A DNA stretch of 64,000 nucleotides from Vreelandella nanhaiensis (GTDB taxonomy: Bacteria > Pseudomonadota > Gammaproteobacteria > Pseudomonadales > Halomonadaceae), in the NCBI RefSeq assembly GCF_003990185.1, contig NZ_RZHF01000014.1, positions 1 to 64,000 of the forward strand. Reading direction: 5' to 3'. This document shows positions 10,284-17,924 of the stretch, one piece after another; the stretch's first letter is position 1; each line of letters begins with the position of its first letter. The translations under genes were made by a program, and so were the position numbers. Under the pieces are notes generated by a model. That model ran no database searches. It saw only the letters and a program-made list of their open reading frames with translations, and was not told the DNA's origin.

Positions 10284-10307
10284 GGGCGCCAGTCGGCGCC
10301 CTTTTTT
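10284..10307 (+). terminator. Terminator after nrd/Nudix operon
   Basis: Stem GGGCGCC / GGCGCCC with AGTC loop and six T. Confidence 0.88.
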
Positions 10308-10341
10308 ATGCCTAAAAGAAAGCTAAAAGCGCCTTGATGTG

Positions 10342-10360
10342 AATGATAAATATTGTCATT
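10342..10360 (+). promoter_or_regulatory. Fur-box-like site ahead of the TonB operon
   Basis: A 19-bp imperfect palindrome, AATGATAAAT followed by ATTGTCATT, resembles the Fur box (ATGATAAT-type half sites) and is followed by further AT-rich TTATGAT. It lies about 115 bases upstream of the first gene of an ExbB/ExbD/TonB operon, a classic Fur target. Match judged by eye. Confidence 0.5.
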
Positions 10361-10475
10361 TATTATGATGGTGGTAGGCTAGGCACGCAGGATTTAAACG
10401 CAAATCGTTCTTATACTTAATTAGTTTCTAGCGCGGTCATGTTGAAAGCCCGCTAGGCAGTAACGGAGAGTCGAC

Positions 10476-11261
10476 GTGCTGAACAGGCCTTTCTTTATCT
10501 TGCGTGGGGGCTGCCTAGCCTGCGTGCTAGTCAGCGGTACGCTAATGGCAAGTGATGAAACAGCGGGTCAGGCGGCCCAGAGTGTAGAAGCCCAGCGAAC
10601 CCAAGCGGCCCTGCAGCAGCAAATTGACGCAGCCGATGAAGAAACCCGGGAAGCACTGGAAGAGCTGCGCCGTTTGGAGCGCGAGACTCGCCAGATGAAC
10701 GCAGGCAACGCGGCCCTGAGTGTGCGTCTGGCAGAAGAGGCCGAACGTCAGCAGCGCTTGAGCACGGCGCTCGACACGCTAGAAGAAACGCGCGCTGCAT
10801 TGCCGATAATCGAGCAGGACATGACTACCCAGCTAACTCGCTGGATTGAACAGGACCTACCGTTTTTACGCGATGAGCGTCTGGCGCGGGTAGCGCGCGC
10901 TGATGAGCAGGCCGGTGCTGGCAGCGTCGAGCGGATCAATAATTTGCTGGAAACGTGGCGAGTTGAGCTTGATTACGGTCGTGACATCGACCATTGGCGT
11001 GGCCGCCTGCAGGGCGCTGAAGGTAGTGCCCGTGAAGTTGACTACCTGCGCGTTGGGCGCATCGGTTTTTATTACCTGACGCCAGATGAAAGGGAAGGGG
11101 GTGTCTGGGACGCGGACAGTAATGAATGGCAGCTGCTGGATGAAAGAGCGCGGCGTGAAGTGCGTAACGGCCTGCGTATTGCCGCTGACCAGCGCACACC
11201 AGATTTGCTGCAGTTGCCGCTTTCGATTACCGCGCCTGATCAACAGGGAGGTCAGCCATGA
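10476..11261 (+). CDS. DUF3450 family periplasmic coiled-coil protein, TonB-system partner
   Basis: 261 aa with an N-terminal signal peptide (hydrophobic core GCLACVLVSGTLMAS), then a long coiled coil (about residues 30-110, rich in Glu/Gln/Ala/Leu), then a compact domain ending near residue 255. The C-terminal part carries the DUF3450 pattern (LRVGRIGFYYLTPDE... RIAADQRTPDLLQLP). Such proteins occur as the first gene of TtpC-type TonB clusters in marine gammaproteobacteria. Its stop overlaps the start of the next gene. The exact molecular role is unknown; it probably works with the ExbB-like proteins in energising outer-membrane transport. Confidence 0.8.
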   Translation: MLNRPFFILRGGCLACVLVSGTLMASDETAGQAAQSVEAQRTQAALQQQIDAADEETREALEELRRLERETRQMNAGNAALSVRLAEEAERQQRLSTALDTLEETRAALPIIEQDMTTQLTRWIEQDLPFLRDERLARVARADEQAGAGSVERINNLLETWRVELDYGRDIDHWRGRLQGAEGSAREVDYLRVGRIGFYYLTPDEREGGVWDADSNEWQLLDERARREVRNGLRIAADQRTPDLLQLPLSITAPDQQGGQP

Positions 11262-12616
11262 GCCTGAATCGTTTACAGCGTCTGGGTGGCGCTTGCCTGT
11301 TGATAGGTATCATCGCGACAAATTCATCAGCCTTTGCTCAAAATGATAGCGTGTCATCGCTACGTGAAGCGCGCCAGGCAGCTGAAGCACGAGATCAGCA
11401 GCGCCTGGAAAGTTTTCTGGACGACCAGCAGGCGCTATCGGCAGCCCTTGAAGAAGCCCGTGCAGCCCATCAAGCTGCCGAGGAGCAGCGCGAGGCGCTA
11501 CAAGCACAGCAGGAAGCCCAGGCCGAACAGGCAAGCGAGCTGGCTGAGCGCCAGGGTGAGCAGGGCGAGGCCCTTACCGAGCTCTTGGCCAACCTTGCAA
11601 GGCACAGCACCGAAGTACGCAACGCGCTGGGTGAAAATAGCTGGTTAACTCTGCATGAAGACGCGCTGCCGCCACGCTTGGATAACGCAGAAGTGCTGGA
11701 AAGAACCCAGCTGGAAGAGGTGGTGGATAGCTTGGCGGCATTGACGGCTCAAACGGGGCAGGCCGAACGGCTAACGCTACCCGTGGCGGACATCAGCGGC
11801 AATATCGAACCGCGCGAGGTAATTCGTCTGGGTGACTTTGTCGCCTTTACCGAGTCGGCGCTGCTACGTCAGGGAGAAGGCAGCGATCAGCTGGCCGAGA
11901 TACCGCGTACGCCCGCTGATATTCAAGGTGTCCTGCATGACTACCATCAGGGCGAAAGCCGCGAATTTATTATCGACCCTACCCAGGGGCGTGTTTTAGA
12001 AGCACTTTCCCAGCGGCCCAGCCTTTGGGAGCGCTTCCAGCAGGGTGGCTATGTCGGCTACGTCATTGTGGCGCTGGGGGTATTGGGTCTGCTGGTGGCG
12101 CTGGTTCAGTATGCCTATCTCGTGTTGGTAAGCATGCGCGTGCGTCGCCAGCGCCAGTCGTTGGATCACTTGCACACACATAACCCGCTCGGGCGTGTAT
12201 TGCTGCGCTTCAAGGAAATGGACAAGCATCAAACGCCAGAAGCGCTGGAGGCCCGCCTTGATGAAGCGGTGCTGGCTGAATTGCCGCGTATCGAACGGGG
12301 ACAGCCCATCGTGAAGCTGCTGGCTGCGATTGCGCCGCTGCTTGGCCTGCTGGGTACGGTAACGGGCATGATTGTTACTTTCCAGGCAATTACCGTCTTC
12401 GGGACCGGTGACCCGCAATTAATGGCTGGCGGTATTAGCCAGGCATTGGTCACCACCGTGCTGGGGCTTATTACGGCAGTGCCGCTGCTGTTTGCCCAGA
12501 CGCTTCTGACCAGCCGCAGTCGTCACTTAAGCCAGGTAATTGAGGGTGAGGCAAGCGCTACGCTCGCAGACCACCTTGAGGCTCAATCCACTGCGCATGC
12601 CGCATCGGTGAACTGA
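11258..12616 (+). CDS. MotA/TolQ/ExbB proton channel family protein with periplasmic coiled-coil domain (TtpC-like)
   Basis: 452 aa, about twice the size of a plain ExbB. A signal sequence (about residues 8-27) is followed by a periplasmic coiled coil (30-110) and a globular segment. The ExbB-type channel domain is C-terminal: a first membrane helix near 265-290 (YVGYVIVALGVLGLLVALVQ) and a TolQ/ExbB helix pair (LLAAIAPLLGLLGTVTGMI; ALVTTVLGLITAVPLLF). This architecture is that of TtpC, needed in TonB2-type systems. ATG overlaps the previous stop by four bases (ATGA). The next gene starts one base after its TGA. Confidence 0.88.
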   Translation: MSLNRLQRLGGACLLIGIIATNSSAFAQNDSVSSLREARQAAEARDQQRLESFLDDQQALSAALEEARAAHQAAEEQREALQAQQEAQAEQASELAERQGEQGEALTELLANLARHSTEVRNALGENSWLTLHEDALPPRLDNAEVLERTQLEEVVDSLAALTAQTGQAERLTLPVADISGNIEPREVIRLGDFVAFTESALLRQGEGSDQLAEIPRTPADIQGVLHDYHQGESREFIIDPTQGRVLEALSQRPSLWERFQQGGYVGYVIVALGVLGLLVALVQYAYLVLVSMRVRRQRQSLDHLHTHNPLGRVLLRFKEMDKHQTPEALEARLDEAVLAELPRIERGQPIVKLLAAIAPLLGLLGTVTGMIVTFQAITVFGTGDPQLMAGGISQALVTTVLGLITAVPLLFAQTLLTSRSRHLSQVIEGEASATLADHLEAQSTAHAASVN

Positions 12617-12617
12617 C

Positions 12618-13160
12618 ATGCCCACTCTACCTCTTTGGCTAGAGCCGGTTGAGCGGCTGGTTGACGCAGGTGGTCCGGTGCTGGTCGTGCTTGCATTTGT
12701 TGCTGTGCTGGTATTTGGCATGGCAATAGAGCGTTGGTGGTACTACCGCATTACCTGGCGGTCCGCCCGTCGGCAGCTGATTCATCGCTGGACAAATCGC
12801 CGCGACCACCGCAGCTGGAGTGCACGCACGCTGCGCCATGTATGGACAGAAGCACTGGTCGCAAGGCTGCGTCGTCCACTGCCCTGGTTAAAATTGCTGG
12901 TGGCACTCTGCCCGCTACTGGGCCTGCTGGGGACCGTCACCGGCATGATAACCGTATTCGATAGTCTTTCGATGAGTGAAACACATCAGGCGCGTGCCAT
13001 GGCCGATGGCGTGGCACGCGCGACACTGCCCACGTTAACCGGCATGGCGATTGCAGTGGTGGGGCTATTGTTTATTAGTCGTTTGGAGCACGTGATTCGT
13101 CGCGAAGATCAACGCTTGCACGATCGCCTGGCGCGTGCCTTGGAGGAGAATGATGCGTAG
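12618..13160 (+). CDS. exbB: TonB-system proton channel protein ExbB
   Basis: 180 aa inner-membrane protein with three helices. The first is near residues 19-40 (VLVVLAFVAVLVFGMAIERW); the conserved pair is LLVALCPLLGLLGTVTGMIT and ATLPTLTGMAIAVVGLLFIS. It forms the proton-conducting stator with ExbD that drives TonB. The short form, lacking a periplasmic N-terminal extension, is typical of ExbB2-type proteins next to TtpC. The stop overlaps the exbD start. Confidence 0.9.
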   Translation: MPTLPLWLEPVERLVDAGGPVLVVLAFVAVLVFGMAIERWWYYRITWRSARRQLIHRWTNRRDHRSWSARTLRHVWTEALVARLRRPLPWLKLLVALCPLLGLLGTVTGMITVFDSLSMSETHQARAMADGVARATLPTLTGMAIAVVGLLFISRLEHVIRREDQRLHDRLARALEENDA

Positions 13161-13560
13161 ACGCCGTTCGATGGATGCGACTGCCGAGAACAATGAGGTC
13201 AACCTGACACCCATGCTGGATGTGGTGTTCATTATGCTGATCTTCTTTATTGTCACGACCAGCTTTATCAAGGAAAGCGGGATTGAGATCGAGCGTCCGG
13301 AGTCGAGTGCAGCAAGCCCGCGTCCAGAGGCTCAGGTGCTGGTAGCTATTACTCCGGAAGGCGCTGTATGGGTCGATGGCAAGCCTGTCGATGTGCATCA
13401 GGTCGGTCAGGAAGTGGCAGGCATGTTAACTGAGCAGGGCTCGGCCGTTATCCAGGCAGATCGCAACTCCACGACAGGGCTTTTGATTGAGGTCATGGAC
13501 CGTCTGCAGGAGGCCGGTGTAGAGCAGGTAGCCGTGGCGGCGAGCCGGAGTGCCCCATGA
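13153..13560 (+). CDS. exbD: TonB-system protein ExbD
   Basis: 135 aa. One N-terminal membrane helix carries the proton-relay aspartate in NLTPMLDVVFIMLIFFIVTT, followed by a periplasmic domain with IQADRNSTTGLLIEVMD. ATG at 13153 is chosen because GGAGG ends six bases before it; the adjacent ATG at 13150 is too close. It overlaps the end of exbB, and its own TGA overlaps the tonB ATG. Confidence 0.9.
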   Translation: MRRRRSMDATAENNEVNLTPMLDVVFIMLIFFIVTTSFIKESGIEIERPESSAASPRPEAQVLVAITPEGAVWVDGKPVDVHQVGQEVAGMLTEQGSAVIQADRNSTTGLLIEVMDRLQEAGVEQVAVAASRSAP

Positions 13561-14312
13561 TACGTCATGCCGTGTCGTTGCTGGTCGGAAGCACGCTGGC
13601 GATTGGCCTGTTCTGGCTGTTGGCGTTGCTTGTCGCGCCGCCCGAAAGGGAGCCTGAAGCACTGGAGAGGCCTATGGCACTGAACATGATCGAGGCACCC
13701 GAAGTCGCCCCTGAGCAGGAAACGGTCACGCCGCCGGCTGCGCAGGCGGTGCCACAGCAGACACCGCCCCCGATGCCTGCGCCAGAGCCGCCACCGGTCA
13801 CGGATAGCGCGATTAGCCTGCCCGATGTTGAGCTGCCGGACACACCTGTCGAGCCGGTCGAGATGGATAGCGAGCTGCCTGAGCTAACCGAAATAACCCC
13901 AGAGCCGCAGCCCGAACTAACACCGCAGCCAGAGCCGGCACCGGCGCCTTCGCCACAACCAGCACCTGAGCAGACACCAACTGAGGCTCCGGCTGAACGT
14001 CAGGCCGCACCGGTTGCCGAGGCGCCGCCTTCAAATGAGGAGCCGGTAAGCGTAGGGCAGGTGGCACCCGCTAACCGGGTTAACCCCACCTATCCATCTC
14101 GTGCTCAGCGCCGGGGCATGGAGGGGTTTGTGGAGGTGGAGTTTATTATTCGCCGTGATGGCAGTGTCGATCGTTCGTCCATTCGGGTCATCAACGCCCA
14201 GCCACGGCGCGTGTTCGAAGATGCCGCGCAGCAGGCCATCGCGCAATGGCAGTTTGCCAGCAGCCAGCAGGTACGGCGCGCCACACAACGCATCGAGTTC
14301 CAGTTGAGGTAG
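13557..14312 (+). CDS. tonB: TonB family energy transducer
   Basis: 251 aa. An N-terminal membrane anchor (about residues 5-27, LLVGSTLAIGLFWLLALLVA) is followed by a long proline/glutamate-rich linker (about 30-165) that spans the periplasm. A C-terminal TonB domain begins at NPTYPSRAQRRGMEGFVEVE and ends at RIEFQLR; the YPSRAQRRGMEG motif is diagnostic. It transfers proton-motive energy from ExbB/ExbD to TonB-dependent receptors. It overlaps exbD by four bases. Confidence 0.92.
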   Translation: MIRHAVSLLVGSTLAIGLFWLLALLVAPPEREPEALERPMALNMIEAPEVAPEQETVTPPAAQAVPQQTPPPMPAPEPPPVTDSAISLPDVELPDTPVEPVEMDSELPELTEITPEPQPELTPQPEPAPAPSPQPAPEQTPTEAPAERQAAPVAEAPPSNEEPVSVGQVAPANRVNPTYPSRAQRRGMEGFVEVEFIIRRDGSVDRSSIRVINAQPRRVFEDAAQQAIAQWQFASSQQVRRATQRIEFQLR

Positions 14313-14316
14313 CGGT

Positions 14317-15384
14317 ATGCAGCGTTTAGGAGGAATTTTATTGTTCAGCCTGTGGGCCTCAGTCTCAGTGGCTCAGGCCAACGCGCCGCTGCCCGGGGAT
14401 ATTATTCGTGATTTGACAGCGTTGCAGGAGCAGTTGGCGGAAGGTTCGTACAATACCGTCGCCGAGCGCGGCGCCGCCCAGGCTGAGCGTCTGGCAGATG
14501 GCAATGCTTCTGACCGCTGGGCAAGCGCGCTTTATCACCAGCTGGCGGCAGGCGCGCTGGCGCGAATGGAGCAGCCGGAAAAGGCTGCTGATCATCTGGC
14601 TCAGGCGCGCCAAACCCGTGGCGTTGGCGCCGAGCAGGCCGCAAGGTGGCTGCGCGAAGAGGCTGCGCTACGTCGCGCGGCAGGCCAGAATGAGCAAGCC
14701 ATCAGGTTGTTAAATGAATGGCTTGATAGCGAGCAAGACACCAATGTGCTATGGCAGTTAGTCCGTCTGATGGCGCAAGAAGCGCAGTGGGAGGCAGCCG
14801 CCGAGCGTCTGGAGCAGGCGATCGCACAAACCGAAAATCTGAATGACGATCAGCAGGCTCTGGCGCTTGCCATACTGCGCCATTCGGGGCAAAACGAACA
14901 GACGTTGAGTTGGCTGATAGAAGGCCTGAACTCTGACAGTGATGTCGAGGCTTGGCGACAGGCAGCGGGGCTTGCACAGCAGGCGGGGCAAGCGGGTATG
15001 GCGGCAGGCTTGTGGGACATGGCCTGGCAGCTGGGCAAACTTGAAGAGCCTGAGGATTTTTGGCTATTGATTGAGCTGCATCGTGCTGGAGGCACGCCCG
15101 CAAGAGCCGCCGAGCGTCTGGAGCAGGCCTTGGAGCGTGGCGATATTGAGCGCGATGAGGAAGTGTTAAGGCTGTTGGCTACCTCCTGGCAGCAGGCCCG
15201 GCATATCGAAAACGCCCTGAGCGCCTGGCAGGCATTGGCGACGCAATCGCAAAAAGCGGCAGACTGGCGGCAATATGGCCAGCTGGCCTACGCCTGGGGA
15301 GATGAAGCACAGGCCGAGCAAGCGCTTACCCAGGCAGCCCGGTTGGGAGATAAAGAGGCCAGCCAGTGGCTGGCCAATTTCTAG
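14317..15384 (+). CDS. Exported tetratricopeptide-repeat protein of the TonB operon
   Basis: 355 aa. It starts four bases after tonB, with AGGTAGCGGT as the ribosome site. A signal peptide (cleavage near AQA at about residue 21) is followed by helical repeats of TPR character throughout (for example ADGNASDRWASALYHQLAAG, QEAQWEAAAERLEQAIA, GGTPARAAERLEQALERGD). A TPR protein closes this type of TonB2 cluster in other gammaproteobacteria, where it is thought to aid the system; the partner is not known here. Confidence 0.82.
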   Translation: MQRLGGILLFSLWASVSVAQANAPLPGDIIRDLTALQEQLAEGSYNTVAERGAAQAERLADGNASDRWASALYHQLAAGALARMEQPEKAADHLAQARQTRGVGAEQAARWLREEAALRRAAGQNEQAIRLLNEWLDSEQDTNVLWQLVRLMAQEAQWEAAAERLEQAIAQTENLNDDQQALALAILRHSGQNEQTLSWLIEGLNSDSDVEAWRQAAGLAQQAGQAGMAAGLWDMAWQLGKLEEPEDFWLLIELHRAGGTPARAAERLEQALERGDIERDEEVLRLLATSWQQARHIENALSAWQALATQSQKAADWRQYGQLAYAWGDEAQAEQALTQAARLGDKEASQWLANF

Positions 15385-15417
15385 TAGATTCAAGCAGGCC
15401 AGTAAGTACTAATAGGG

Positions 15418-16251
15418 TTATGCAGGCGCCTTTAAGGTCAGCTCAAAATCGCTCCACACAGGCGCGTGATCGGAAGGGCGTTCCATACCGCGTAGGTCAT
15501 AATCAATACCAGCAGCCTTTACGCACTGGGCAAGTGGCTGCGTCACCAGAATATAGTCAATGCGCAGGCCACGTTTGGGCTCACGGTCAAAGCCCTTGGA
15601 GCGGTAATCAAACCAGCTAAACCACTCACTGTTATCGGGGTGGCAGAGGCGATAACTATCGGTCAATCCCCAGGCTTTAATACCGGCAAGCCATTCACGC
15701 TCAATCGGCTGGAAGCTTGTTTTACCTTCGCGCAGCCAGCGCTTTCGGCTTGGCTCGCCGATGCCGATATCCTGGTCTTCAGGTGAAATGTTAAAATCAC
15801 CCATTACTGCCAGGCGCTCGTCAGGGCGGTGCTGTTCGTCAAGTAGTCGCTTCAGCTGGCGATAGAACTGCGCCTTGTGCGGGAATTTGGTCGGGTGCCC
15901 AACATTTTCACCCTGGGGGAAATAGCCGTTCCAGATGGTGACCGGCTCGCCGTCATCGGCCAGCAGACGTACCCCGATCATGCGCCGCTGGGCGTCTTCG
16001 TCATCGTCAGAGAAGCCGTAAAAAACTTCCTGAGGTTCCTGGCGGCACATCAGTGCCACGCCGTAATGACCTTTCTGACCATGGTAATACACGTGGTAAC
16101 CCATAGTCTGTACTTCGGCCAGAGGGAACTCACTGTCCTGCACTTTGGTTTCCTGCAGGCCAATAACATCGGGCTGCTGGGTATCAATCAAGGCCTGTAG
16201 CTGGTGAAGCCGAGCGCGAATGCCATTGATGTTGAATGAAACCAGACGCAT
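15418..16251 (-). CDS. xthA: Exodeoxyribonuclease III
   Basis: Base-excision-repair enzyme with AP endonuclease, 3'-5' exonuclease and 3'-phosphatase activities. 277 aa, normal length. Catalytic motifs are LQETKVQD (metal ligand E34), MGDFNISPEDQD (Asp/Asn pair), RIDYIL, and the terminal SDHAPV with the catalytic Asp-His. ATG at 16251 shares one base with the TAA of the upstream small gene (TAATG), so the two are coupled. It converges with the TonB operon, 33 bases away. Confidence 0.95.
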   Translation of the reverse strand: MRLVSFNINGIRARLHQLQALIDTQQPDVIGLQETKVQDSEFPLAEVQTMGYHVYYHGQKGHYGVALMCRQEPQEVFYGFSDDDEDAQRRMIGVRLLADDGEPVTIWNGYFPQGENVGHPTKFPHKAQFYRQLKRLLDEQHRPDERLAVMGDFNISPEDQDIGIGEPSRKRWLREGKTSFQPIEREWLAGIKAWGLTDSYRLCHPDNSEWFSWFDYRSKGFDREPKRGLRIDYILVTQPLAQCVKAAGIDYDLRGMERPSDHAPVWSDFELTLKAPA

Positions 16252-16499
16252 TACGAGTGATCCTCTGGTTTTTGATCAGCCTCTTTGCCGGTATGAATAG
16301 TGATGTTCTGACCACTTTGTTGACGAGCCAGCTTTTTAACCGCCTGCAATTTACGCTGCTGCTGCTTTTTCGCTACAAAGCGGCGTGACGGCGCTACCTG
16401 ATCGGGGTTATCGTGGCGCCACTTTTTGTAATCCTTGCGTCGCCCCGTGCGGATCGTCACCTTGTCGGCCAGCGAACGTGTCTTTTTCTTACGCGTCAT
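16251..16499 (-). CDS. Small highly basic protein of unknown function upstream of xthA
   Basis: 82 aa, rich in Lys, Arg and Gln (starts MTRKKKTRSLADKVTIRTGR; middle RFVAKKQQQRKLQAVKKLA). No membrane segment or enzyme motif. It has AAGGAGCG upstream and is coupled to xthA by a one-base stop/start overlap, so it is likely a real gene. The composition suggests nucleic-acid or ribosome binding, but I do not recognise a family. Confidence 0.65.
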   Translation of the reverse strand: MTRKKKTRSLADKVTIRTGRRKDYKKWRHDNPDQVAPSRRFVAKKQQQRKLQAVKKLARQQSGQNITIHTGKEADQKPEDHS

Positions 16500-16644
16500 G
16501 TCGCGCTCCTTACGTCGATTTAAGCCACATTCTAACAGGCTCTGGCATCGCTTCGACAGCAGGACGCGCTCTTAACGCCAACCCCTGATACAATACGCAC
16601 TTCGTGATGCCTAATATTCACAGCAATGGACAGATACATAGCCT

Positions 16645-17919
16645 ATGAGCGAGTCGGAACAGACCATAGCATCGGCCCAGAATCGCAAGCCGAAACGCCG
16701 CCGTCGGAAACCGCGTCGTCGTCAGTCGAACTGGGATCTTCGTCAGTTTCAGGTGCCAGCCGTGGCCGGCAAATGGCGCTTTCATGACTTTGATCTGCCG
16801 CTACCGCTGATGCGCGCCATTCATGCCCAAGGGTTTGAATACTGCACGCCTATTCAGGCTGAAGCGCTACGCCAGACCCTGCTGGGTGGCGATATCGTCG
16901 GTAAGGCACAAACGGGTACTGGTAAAACCGCCGCCTTTTTGATCTCGGTATTGGCCTACTTCATAGAAGAACCTGCACCTGACGGTCAAAAGCCGGGGGC
17001 GCCGCGCGCGCTGATTATTGCGCCTACCCGCGAGCTCGCCTTACAGATCGAAAAAGACGCCAAGGCGCTTGCTCGCTTCACGCAGCTGAATGTGGCAAGC
17101 GTTGTCGGTGGAATGGACTATCAGAAGCAGCGCGAAAGCCTGGGTAAGAAGATCGATATTTTGGTGGCAACGCCAGGGCGCCTTTTGGACTTTCATCAAA
17201 AGCGCGATATCGACCTTTCCGAAGTGGAAGTGCTGGTGCTCGATGAAGCCGACCGCATGTTGTCGATGGGCTTCATTCCTGATGTGAAGCGCATCATTCG
17301 CTACACGCCGAAGAAAGAAGAGCGCCAAACTTTCCTGTTCTCGGCTACCTTTACTGACGATATCCTCAGCCTGGCTAGCCAATGGACGCTGAACCCGGCG
17401 CATGTTGAGATCGAAGTAACGGTTGAAAACCAAGCCGATATCGACCAGCGCGTCTACCTTGTTTCCGATGACGACAAGCCGCGTTTACTGGTCAATCTGT
17501 TAGAGCAGGAAAGCTTTGAGCGCGTAATGGTGTTTGGAAACCGTCGTGACTTGGTGCGCAAGCTCGATGAGTTGCTCAAGAAAGCCGGTATCAGTGCCGC
17601 GATGCTCTCTGGTGACGTGCCACAGAACCAGCGTATCACTACGCTTGAGCGTTTCCGTGAAGGCGAGATCCAGGTGCTGGTGGCAACCGATGTGGCCGGA
17701 CGTGGAATTCACATTGAAGATGTCAGTCACGTAATCAACTACACGCTGCCGGAAGACCCGGAAGATTACGTTCATCGTATCGGTCGTACCGGCCGAGCAG
17801 GCGCGAAAGGTGTTTCAATCAGCTTTGTGGGCGAAGAAGATGCGTTCTCACTGCCGGAAATTGAGCGCTATATCAACGACAAGCTGCCCTGCGAACACCC
17901 GCCTGAAGGCATGCTGTAA
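16645..17919 (+). CDS. rhlB: DEAD-box ATP-dependent RNA helicase RhlB
   Basis: RNA unwinding enzyme, associated with mRNA turnover in gammaproteobacteria. 424 aa. After a Lys/Arg-rich N-terminal tail (about residues 14-28), the order is: Q-motif (FEYCTPIQ), motif [28 protein letters not shown] at [11 protein letters not shown] at LFSATF, and motif [12 protein letters not shown]. The C-terminal tail is short, fitting RhlB rather than RhlE or SrmB. dinG follows after five bases, probably cotranscribed. Confidence 0.9.
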   Translation: MSESEQTIASAQNRKPKRRRRKPRRRQSNWDLRQFQVPAVAGKWRFHDFDLPLPLMRAIHAQGFEYCTPIQAEALRQTLLGGDIVGKAQTGTGKTAAFLISVLAYFIEEPAPDGQKPGAPRALIIAPTRELALQIEKDAKALARFTQLNVASVVGGMDYQKQRESLGKKIDILVATPGRLLDFHQKRDIDLSEVEVLVLDEADRMLSMGFIPDVKRIIRYTPKKEERQTFLFSATFTDDILSLASQWTLNPAHVEIEVTVENQADIDQRVYLVSDDDKPRLLVNLLEQESFERVMVFGNRRDLVRKLDELLKKAGISAAMLSGDVPQNQRITTLERFREGEIQVLVATDVAGRGIHIEDVSHVINYTLPEDPEDYVHRIGRTGRAGAKGVSISFVGEEDAFSLPEIERYINDKLPCEHPPEGML

Positions 17920-17924
17920 AGCGC

